64,000 bases of DNA from Breviolum minutum Mf 1.05b.01 (taxonomy: Eukaryota; Sar; Dinophyceae; Suessiales; Symbiodiniaceae), in the NCBI GenBank assembly GCA_000507305.1, contig DF241516.1, forward strand, positions 1-64,000, in the 5' to 3' direction. Positions 24,104 to 33,935 of the stretch are shown here, piece after piece (the first letter of the stretch is position 1; each line of letters opens with the position of its first letter). Below the pieces are notes generated by a model that was not told the DNA's origin, did not search any database, and saw only the letters and a program-made list of their open reading frames with translations. Made by a program: the position numbers and the translations under genes.

Positions 24104-27100
24104 CTATCCTTCATCCATCTTTCGCCCCGAGGTCCCCAACGCATTGACGGCAGGAGGTTCCTGGTCTGAATCTGGATAGTCGTCAAAGTTGCTTGTATCC
24201 GTCGCACCCTTCACCGCGGGCCTCGTGGGGAGCCGGGATTTGTGGAGCAAAAAATGGGTGGACCTTTTTGTTGGTCTCCTATGTTTTTTCCTGTGGTAAA
24301 AAAGCATGGAAACAACGATCCATTTTATCATTTTCATATTTTTTGCCCAGAATCTCCCACATGAGTGGATTCATAGGGTCATTCATTCAACTGCAGGTTG
24401 AGCCCAAAGAAGATGTTTTTTCAATATCTATGTCATCTTGCCAGGCCGCCGCAAATAAAAACCCAGCACCAGTTGATTTGTCATCAGGATCCCACGAAAA
24501 ACCCAGTTTTTTGCCGAAAAATGCGGTGGTTTTCTCAAAAAATGCCATCCGCCATCCCGATTTTAACATCCCTCTCTTTGGGGGTGACCACCTGGGAGGC
24601 CTGGAAAAAATTCGGCATAAACCAACTTTTCACCAAGGGACTTGAACGGGGCTTCGATTTTCTTGGCCACCAAATCATCCCAGCTCAGGTCCTGAAATGG
24701 GTAAAAATGGGCGTCCAGAATCGGATCTTGGACAAAAATGTTGGCACCCAGACTCAAAGACAAGTTAAGCCTAAACACCAGAAGAGAAAGGGGTCATCAA
24801 AACATGTCCTTGAGGAACATTCTCAGAAAAAAATGGGGGAAATGTTCACGGTTTTCAATAGAAACCCGCAGTCCTTGAACCATTTGTGTTCCTTAATGTC
24901 TGCTGCGCCATTCTTCAAGTTGCCGAATCGCTTGCCTCGGTCAAAACAAAAATGTTGTAATTTTCAACATGTCTGCAGGAAACACTTGCAAGAATGTTTT
25001 GAAATACTTCACAGAATACAGGGAAAACTGTGCTGAAGCCAACATCGAAGATTATATCACTGGATATGCAGAAGACTACACTGCAGAATTTTTACGGAAC
25101 ACATTCTGTGCTTTTTTTCTCACGATGTTGTGCTTTGCCTTGCATTTCCCAGGTGTTTACCCTTTGTCATTGATTCTATGTGCATGATTCGATCAACAAA
25201 CACAATTCATCTACCGAAGTTGGTAGCTTTGCCCTCCCAATTTCTCCTTTGGCTTTGGTGCAGCAGATATGAGTGGATTCCGGCTTGGCCACAGAAAAAA
25301 AAACGAAGTTTCACATGTTTCACCCTGAAAAATGCTGGTTTTTAAGAAAAATGATCCTTTCCTACTTGGGGGCATTTCAGGTAATTTTTCTTTTGGGGCC
25401 AGTTGTTAAACTTCAGGAGGGTAAACATGTAACATACCCTCCCAAAGTTTAACCCGCAACCTGAAAATGGCACCCTGGAATATGGAGCTTCCTTTTGGAA
25501 AGCATCATTTTCAGGTTCCATGTTAAACTGGGGGTGTAGCAAAACCAAGGTTCAAGAGCTTGCCATTTCCCAATGCATCTCAACCAACAACTTCAGCATC
25601 TGGGAGTCAAGCCCAGATCGGGAGTGAGCAGCTTTTTCACCAAGCTTTTTGCCTATTACGGCCAGGTGTTGGGAGGAAAAAAAAAAACTTTTTGCCTACA
25701 AATTCCGGTGGAGAACCATTCGATGGAGGAAATTCCTCCCCCCCGGAACAAATTGCTTCTGAAATGTTCCGAGACAAACAGGCGTAAGGATCAGGACACC
25801 AAATTAATCAAAATATCGGCATATGGTTGATACTCTGTGCGTTACATAATACATTTTACATTTCTAACATCGCTGAGTAAATTCATGTGGTCAAAGCAAA
25901 AACTTTCATACGGCAAAGCTGCAGATGATCACAATTGCTCATTGGAGAAAGAGGCCTTGAAGAGTCACTAGACCAACAAACTGATCAAAAACAAACTGTG
26001 GGAAAAAAGTCGAACCCACTTTCATCTGCGCTAAAAACTTCGGGCTTTCAGTGTATTGTTCGAGGGGGTGCCCCTCCCATCCGAGCCCTGACTTCTCGGC
26101 CTCCTTGTGAAAAATCTTCGGGAAGGTGATCTTGCCGGCCTGAAGGAGAAAAAACACCCCAATGCCAACAGTAAAAAACGTGTGTTTTTTTAAACGGACA
26201 GCCCGTCACTGCGGTTTCCGGGCGATGAGAGTTGGAAAACCCAGTGTGACACAATTGATAATTCTGAAGTGTAAAGTTCTAGGGCTCTAGGGTTCAAGCA
26301 AACCAATGCTTTTGGTGCTTGAAGATTGGAAATCAACAACTCTCCATGAATGGCTTGAGTTGTATTCTTTAGGGGAACTTTTGGACTCGCAGCACCACAC
26401 TTCAAGATTGGGCTCTAGACCAGGATCTTCTGATAGATTCCCATCCTTGGACATTGGATAACCACAACTGAAAATGCTGCAACTTGGTAAGGAAGCGTAC
26501 GCTTTGTATAGATTATCTACATGTTACATACATACTAACTACATATGACATATGTATCTGTAAAACGGTATATACGTATAATAATATAAGTGCCTTAAAG
26601 ATTTTGAGACGCAACCTACATCGACACTTTGCGTGTTTCACCCTTGCTGAGTCCATGGCGGATCCTCATCGACGAAAGGTGGATAACCAACGATCATCTC
26701 ATACACGAGAATGCCTGGTCGCCCAAGGGGTCCCCCCAAAAAAAGACGTGCTGAAATGGAAAACCTCCGTTTTTTGCCTGGAATTTTGGAAAAAAAACGA
26801 TTTCTTTTAAAACCACCATGAAGAAGATTGACAAATCAGAAAACCTTATCAGATTGCCGGCAAGTCAATTTCTTCACCAGTGGCCTAGCGTCCACCAGTC
26901 TACGGGCTTGCCATGCCTCAAGGGAAACCACGACTTCCCAACTGATCCTTTTCTACGGCCAGAGGGGAGAATGGCCAAAAAAAGTGTGAAACAATTCTTG
27001 GGCTATAAGTTATAAGCAAGAGACTCCTTTGGACTTGTTTTCCTTTTCTTGCTTCCTGCAAATCTCAATTTCGGTTGAACAAGCCAGCCCCAGCCCTTCA

Positions 27101-30100
27101 TACAAGAATTTGCAGGAAAAAATCCCTTGATTTCAAAAAACCAAAACCAAACGAACCGACTATGGAAATTCCAAGCATTTGGTGAACTCATCCATCTCAC
27201 CCCAATCCTCAAGCCCGCTGAGATGTCAAACCCCTTGTTCAGCAAGACTTCCGGAGCAATGTACTCCGGAGTCCCACACAAGGTGTACGTGCGATGCCTC
27301 GATGTAGCCACTTGTAATGATGTCTGATTCTGAAAGCTGTGCTGCGTTTCTCCCTCCAGTTGAAGGCGGGAAAAAACGATGGATCAAGTCACACAATGTA
27401 GTGATATCAAACGGCTTGAACTCGAAGGATAAAAACCAAGAAGGTCTGTGAATAAATCGAAGACAACATCTAAATCGTAGACCTTGATTGCGATTAGACC
27501 TTTGGGCCACCCCCACTCTATGACTTTGGCAAAGCCAAAGTCGGTGAGCTTCACGTAGCCTCGGGTATATGGTCGTCAACAGATTCAGATTTGCATGGTG
27601 TGTCAGGCATTGATTTAAAGGGTGTAAAATGCTTTCAATGAAATGAACCACATTGCTCATCACCTGGTATTTTCATGTGACATTTCCATGAGGTTCTGAA
27701 AAAACCCTGGTTTTGCGGTTTTGGGCACCAGTTCCCAAGACTTACATCTGCCAGGCCACCATCTGCATTGATCAAGATGTTCTCAGGTTTCAGGTCACGG
27801 TACACAATGTTCAGTTCATGACAGTACCTGACGGAAAAAGACCCCTATTTCATGCCACAGTCTGATATCATGAAGTAATCATCTTCTGTTTATTCATAGC
27901 ACTCCCAAAGCCCTATAGGGTATAGGTACCATCCCAACACATAACATCCGACAAAAATCTGTTCTGACTAGTACTGCAAGCAACAACTCTTATTTCTAAC
28001 ATATAAAAAAGTAAGCATTCTCATCTTAGGGAAGCGTTTGCTATCCGTCTTGGCAGACAAAACAAGACACAAATCCCAGAAATCATACAGCACCAGCAGA
28101 ACTGCCAAGCAGGGGCACTCGAAAATGCAGGTGATCTGCGCTGCATAGAAGAGAGACTGCTCGTTTTCAAAGCGGCCGGCCTCTCAAATCAACATTTGAA
28201 CTATAATCGCTGCCATCGGCATCCCCAAGAGCTTCAAAACTGCAAAGCAACCAAATCTCAAAAAGTTCTTTACACATCCATCCTTTGATCCAATGAGCAA
28301 CCGAAGATCCGAGTGGTTGCAACATGTTTTTGCAATGCAATTGAGGACGCACCAATTGCCATGCATTGGCGGATCACATACCCCTTTTCAGGCGCCTTCC
28401 GCAAATGAGTAAAGAACTCGCCACCAACAATGTACCTCATTCAAACTAACTCATGATGGCGATCTTCGTTTGGTTTCCAACTCGACGTCTGACATGAGAC
28501 GAATCCGATCTAATCAAAAAAAACAAGTTCAAAAGGAGTGAACACAAATCTTGCATCTCGAGATTTTTATAAGCAGAGTCCCATTTGACATGGGATATTT
28601 TAATCATTCTCTTCACAATCAACTCCTAGTTCCCCTTGTCAACTCCATCAACTAATGCAAAACCCCATGAAGGGCTAACCGGCAACGCAGGCGCACTCCA
28701 AAACCATGTAGATATAGCGGGGATCATGGAAGGAGCCAAACCTCAGAGTTGTTGTTGTTGTTGTTGTTGTTGTTGGGAAATATTGTAGACCCAAAAAAAA
28801 CTAACGAATCGTCCCCTGAAAAATGATGCTTGGAAGACAATCCTTTCCTTTTGAAACGGTCTCTTTTTATGGGGATGTTTTCGGACTCCAAAAAACACAG
28901 CGCGTTTGGACCGGCGTGACGTTGGTGGAGTTTTTGAGCGTCCCAACATGTTGACAATGAAAGGGTGTTGCAACTTGGCCAAGATCTGCTTTTCGCTCAT
29001 GATGTGATCCACCTGCTTTTTTGCAGAAACAAAAAAGGGGGCAAAAAAAACGTCCAAAAGATTTTAAAGCACATTTTTTCCATGGCGAGGTGCCAACAAA
29101 CCGAGGAAACCAACAATTTGGTTTCCAGCAAAAAATCAACGTTGAAGGTATATCTTTGTCCTTGTTTCGCACCTTCAACTACTGGTAAACTAGAAAAAGA
29201 TCCTTTTTTCCCATTCCTCAATTTCACCTGTGGCCTTTGGCCACTGTCAACTTGGCTTTTTGATCTCGAAAAACTCCTTCATCTTCCCACTTCGCCTGCT
29301 TCATCTTGATGATGGCAGCCTTTTTTAGGGTCTTCAAGGCGTAGTGTCTTCCATTACCCTTGTGCGTCACGAACCTGCGCTGAAAAAAAGCCCCACACCC
29401 AAACTTCAACAATCGACCCTACAATCGGTTTTTCTGACTTTACCATGGGCTGATGTTGCAGTATCAATTCAAAGTCATTGCCCAGCATGCTGTTGCAAAC
29501 AATTTGCTTCGCAATGCTTACATCAAGGATATTGCCAAATTCAGCATGCTAGCTGAGCTTCTGCTAAAAAGTGGGGATCTACCAGCGAGGTCTTTGTCAG
29601 ACTGTACCGCTCAATTCCTCCAAGAGTGGCCCGGCCCACCCTCAGATTTTTCACCATGCAAAAGCGTCGAGTCAAAACTAATGGTTTCTATTCCACGGAT
29701 CAACTTCCAAAATTGGACGGTGAGTCGAACTCTGGCTGGCGTGCACAAAACTAAGCAATGTCTGGGAAGTTTTGTTTTTGTGTTTGCTTAAAAGACAGTT
29801 CCTTCGTTCACAGCCATTGAACTGACCATCCTTTGCTCAATTGTCAAGAAGGCCCGAAGAAGAAAGACGGCCACTAGGGATGCATTGCATCCTGCCGCAT
29901 GAGTGCCAACATTTGAGACCAGCAACCCTCCGGTCTCTCCTTGCATCAAACACGCAAGGACGAAAGGACACCATCTTTTCAAGTGGTGTCACGATGGTAT
30001 CTTCCATTAAAAAAAAACAAGACATGTCAAGACATGTCTTGGAGTTTCGAAAACTTGCACCTCTCGGAAATATCCTGGGGCATGGACCGATGCTTTCACC

Positions 30101-32657
30101 AAAATTCTTCCTGGTGACTGGCCGCCAACCCCTTTTGAGGGATGCCCGCCGTTGGACACAAAGGTCAACCTTTGTGGAATGCCCTAACCCCTATCCAGGA
30201 TGGGCTCATTTACAGCCGCCGTTTTAGGCTATATCGGGAGGGAGCAGGGCCCTCGCACCATCCACCAAACACTTGATTTCAGAGCGAAACTCGGCTTCAA
30301 TTTGATGACAATGCTCAAAGGTCTCAAACAATCGACCCAGACTCAAGCGTTTCATGGAAGTTAAGTTAGCCCACACCCCTTTGGACAAAAGTGGAGCCTT
30401 CAAAAGCCTTACACGTCTATCCAGGACGAGCAATACCAAGCGCAAGTTCTCTGTAAGCTGATATTGAGCAGCTTGGCGCCGAATCAAAACCTGAAACACT
30501 GCCAAAGCCACACCTTCATCCAAGGACATGAGGTACCTTCGCTCCTGCGAAAAGAAAATGGATGAAATCGTCGCACTTTGGTGGAAGAACTGCATAAAAT
30601 TCCTAAAATGCATAAAAATATTCTATATAGTGTGTAAGTATATGTGAATAAGTAAATCAATATAGCAAATAGATTAAATAAAATAAATGCATACAGAAAA
30701 AATAACAACTATATGTGCGCACATACTGCACTTAGGCATACATCCCTACACCTTGTGTAATTGTCTTATGTTGTTGTATTTTGTTATATCGTATGTCATC
30801 ATATCATATCATATCATATCATATCATATCATATCATATCATGATATATTATTTCACATCATATTATATTGTATCATATCATATCATATCATATCTGCAT
30901 ACATATTTACCAAGTGTTATAGAACAGACTATATTATGTAGTATTATAGAACCATTGATCAGGTATGAAATGTTGTATCATATCCTATTGTAGTACATTG
31001 TAGTACGTTGTATTCTAAAGCGTATCTGCGTGGTGGGCGGAAGGTCTAGCCATGTTTGGCAAAATGATGCCAAAGGACCTACTTCACAAATCGGGTGATG
31101 GTTCATGGTCACTCACTAGTACCTGCAAAAGAATATCCCCGTGACAATGATTCGATGTTTCGATGCTTGTGAGGGTTGCTTCTTTGATCTGGTTGCAGCT
31201 TTACAATCTTGATTATGCAGCAACGTATTACATAATCAATACACTGATTGCACTGATGACAGTGTCTGGAGTTTAAAGTCTTGACTAACTGTGTGTAATT
31301 GGTTCTTTTCTTATACATAAAATGATAAAAGGAAAAGAAACTGTCAGGAATTTCATCAAGCCACACTTTTGAAGATCTTGTGTTTGTTCATCTCGTGTTT
31401 CACATGGCAGAAGTCGCACTGCACTCCCTTGAAGCATTTTCCATAAAACGCACGAATGCAGGGAGATTTACAGAGCCAAGGATGCCCAAAGCTACCACGA
31501 GAAAGGTCGCTTCTTGAAGAGTCCTGCAGCGTCATTGACGACTTTTGACAAGAGAATCTGCCAGCTTCGCCAAAAATCGCCAAATGCCTCCTCTTGTTTT
31601 TCGGCCAAGACTCGAATGTCCACGAGAAAGCATCAGTCACATTGCGCAGCAGCTCGTCGATTCGATCCTCCTTTTCCTTGGACCAAGGTGGGCACAAAAA
31701 AACCCATGGCAAAAGCACAGTTGCAATGACCTACACAGCAGAAGTGACGTTTTCAGCCGGGAAAAATCCAACTTCTTCTTCGAAAATTTGCATCTTTCCT
31801 ACGTGACAAGATCTGCAATGCCCCAAAGCGTCCAACTCGTGCGTTTTGTCTCCGAGCGGAAGGCTGCGAGAATGCACCATGCTATCCTCACTGTCACTGT
31901 CCACAACTTCCAAGAAGGTTCCACGGCACCTTGACGTGACAGCCATGCCCCAAGTTGGAGGACCCAAAATCCAAGGAGAAGCTTACACAAAACAGCGACG
32001 TTTCCGCAGCCGAGGCACCGCAAGGGCATCACACTGGAGCGACTGGATAGATGATTTCAAAATTTTATAAGTGATTTAAAAGGGAGAAACAAAGGCTGCG
32101 GATAAAAAGCTACGCCACCAACAAGTGCACTACCACATGTCAGGAACCCATAAAACAAAAAAAACAGAAAATGAAGTGCCACCTCTGTCACATTTTAGAA
32201 TCTTCACCTAGTGTGACGCAAAAAAAATCAGGACGGAGCATAAGTTTCTCAGGACCCGCAATGATGTGGCTCACATCTCCATATGCACAGCACCCAAAAT
32301 TGGAACCATTGAGTCATGAATCAACCAGTGACCTCACATGTTTGTCTTCAATTCCTCCAGAGTGACTATTCAATTCATCACAGCACTGCTAAAACCTGCG
32401 TTTTGTTGTGGCTCTGTGGATAGTTTTTCCCAACTTACCAATGGGGAGCATCTTCCACATCCCCAAACATCACGCCTGACACGTCCAAACGCTCCAGTGC
32501 CAAGCGTCTTGCCGAGACTGAAGTCGCCCACAGTCTCAAGTCGGCAAGGGTTTTTGGCAACTGTCAGGGGTTGCTGTTTTTTTTCCTGGGTGCCTGGAAG
32601 AATTGGATGATAATCATTCACCATCTGAATCGTAGGGGTTTTTTGCTTGGCAGACAT
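24104..32657 (-). CDS. cAMP-dependent-type (AGC) protein kinase catalytic subunit, complete 17-exon model
   Basis: Phosphorylates Ser/Thr on cytosolic or nuclear proteins. Exons: 32476-32657, 29296-29374, 28948-29012, 28697-28741, 28396-28435, 28119-28180, 27760-27827, 27517-27559, 27232-27297, 26885-26916, 26660-26714, 26421-26445, 26101-26139, 25613-25652, 24874-24935, 24642-24691, 24104-24221. All phases match; the total is 1071 nt, 356 residues, the usual size for PKA-C. Motifs in order: [10 protein letters not shown] glycine loop, YALKTLKK lysine, [13 protein letters not shown] helix C, YRDLKPEN catalytic loop, [20 protein letters not shown] with the activation-loop Thr, [25 protein letters not shown] and the tail [13 protein letters not shown]. 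The usual C-terminal FxxF hydrophobic motif is absent. The start is the ATG of MSAKQKTPT, just after a possible trans-splice acceptor (GAGTCCAG). Seven introns begin GC and one GA; every acceptor is AG|G. PKG is less likely because no cyclic-nucleotide domain precedes the kinase. Confidence 0.95.
25436..25537. mobile_element. Family A foldback element in a kinase intron
   Basis: ACCCTCCCAAAGTTTAACCC at the left faces TTCCATGTTAAACTGGGGGT at the right. The right arm of a second copy (GTTAAACTTCAGGAGGGTAA) lies just upstream at about 25400-25425, so two elements are adjacent or one is nested. It sits between kinase exons 24935 and 25613. Confidence 0.8.
28749..28774. repeat. (GTT)n microsatellite
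   Basis: About eight TTG/GTT units in the kinase intron, ending 8 bp before the acceptor of exon 28697-28741. As the pyrimidine-poor strand is transcribed (CAA repeats), it interrupts a normal polypyrimidine tract. Confidence 0.95.
30224..31946 (-). CDS. CCCH zinc-finger gene of dinoflagellate type, nested in kinase intron 1 (partial model)
   Basis: Starts at ATG 31946 (MAVTSRCRG), with an acidic-Ser stretch [20 protein letters not shown] typical of the region before this finger. A second exon near 31390-31490 carries [18 protein letters not shown] and [10 protein letters not shown], a C-x7-C-x5-C-x3-H finger preceded by a C-x3-C. Such fingers bind RNA in other CCCH proteins. The last exon, 30224-30544, follows a textbook acceptor (TTTTCTTTTCGCAG) and reads [20 protein letters not shown] to a stop; it is helical. 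Exact borders of exons 1 and 2 and any extra exon (31545-31700 is a candidate) are unresolved. All lie between kinase exons 1 and 2, on the same strand. From memory, PxLCxxPC...FCHxxH fingers are abundant in Symbiodiniaceae; I could not check this. Confidence 0.6.
30797..30893. repeat. (TATCA)n satellite-like pentamer tract
   Basis: Repeats of ATATC/TATCA with interruptions, in the intergenic part just downstream of the nested gene's last-exon acceptor. No function is apparent. Confidence 0.9.
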
Positions 32658-32717
32658 GGACCCTGGACTCCAACTCCCAAAGGAGTAATACAGTGATAAG
32701 CAAAGCAGTGACAACAC

Positions 32718-33815
32718 TACGGCAAAGCTTCACTTAAGCTGGTGACAAGCTTTTCCCCTGACAGATCCATTTCCTTCGCAACGGAAATTGCCAGAGTTCC
32801 ATCTTGGTCAATGCAACAGCTCTCGGCACATGTCTGACAACATCACCAAAGCTTGCATGTTGCAAGCTGGTTTGTTTTTCTACATTCCCCTTCTATGCAG
32901 AAGCAAACGCTGCATCCCACAATAAAACACCCCTTTTTGTCCTTCTCCGTCATGGTTTTCTCGTCTGCCCCTGCTAACCACCCCCAGTATTTTTCGAAGT
33001 CAGGGGGCCTCACTCAGCCAACAGATCTACAGGAACCCGCCGTCCCCACAGCTTTGATGATGAACCGCATCCCGCTGAAAAAGTCTCGATGCGAACAAAA
33101 ACCCTGTATAATCCCTGTATATATCATCAACCTTAAATCACCAAAGATCCAGGATCCAGGATTTTTAGCACACAACTTTCATGCCATTTTTCAAGAATCT
33201 CATAGTATAGTCTCTTACAAAAATCATCCAAACAATCATCCAAAAAAATCATCCAAAGCTTCAAGAAAATAACTCCCACTAAACCTAAACCTACCTATCC
33301 AAAGCCTCACGAGTCTTTTCACTCTGGACTCCCGGACAATCTGGACCAAGCTGGGCCAGTTCTTGATATTTTGTGCCATAAGCAGCGGGTTCAAAGCCAA
33401 GGGTTAGGATCAACCAGGTGCAAAATTCATAGAGGAATCAAGTTGCACTCACTTGGTAAATCACAATCACCCTCCTGCCATCCACCACAAGAAGGATCCT
33501 ATATTGCAAGTAAGATCAAAAAAACATGAAAAAAACATCCATGGATGCATCCTCTGCTGACACTTCTCCTCCCATCCCCAATTTCTGGTTCTCCCCATTT
33601 TTCGGCGCAAAAAATTCACGGAAAAAACGCCATCACTCCAGGGTGATGTCGGACTTCGCGGACTCCGGATGCGCCTTCGACGTCCAAACGTCGCTCAAAA
33701 ATCTCAAAATCGTCGCTGTCAACAGGACCCCCATCCCCCTTATGAAGGACCTCCAGAGGTGTATCGCGAAGGACACCCTTCTGATAGGAGGACCTGAAGA
33801 CATCCATGCTGACAT
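32718..33815 (-). CDS. Small unidentified gene between the AKR and kinase genes, possible membrane protein
   Basis: ATG at 33815 (MSAWMSSGPPIRRVSFAI). Exons joining in phase: about 33636-33815 (hydrophobic stretch GMGVLLTATILRFLSDVW), 33453-33498 (ILLVVDGRRVIVIYQ), 33300-33361 (NWPSLVQIVRESRVKRLVRL, GA donor) and 33037-33074 (GMRFIIKAVGTA). A probable last exon near 32718-32828 reads CCIDQDGTLAISVAKEMDLS to a stop at 32718; the junction into it is not settled. Alternating hydrophobic and basic segments resemble a small membrane or channel-like segment, but I recognise no family. A competing frame in exon 1 is also open (YQKGVLRDTPLEVLHKGDGG); I chose the frame whose phase continues into exon 2. 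It sits 120 bp after the AKR stop and 60 bp before the kinase start. Confidence 0.55.
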
Positions 33816-33935
33816 GGTTTTTCTCTTAAAAAGTCCACTGCCTGGAATCATTGCTTCCTTGCAATTTTGTCAAGTGATGATTCTTTTCAAAAGAGATCTG
33901 TCGCTGTTGATCTTCATCCGCCTATTAGTAGCCTA

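Noticed and set aside
30687-30993. Hydrophobic Ile/Ser/Tyr-rich plus-strand frames
   Set aside because: Generated by the TATCA pentamer repeat.
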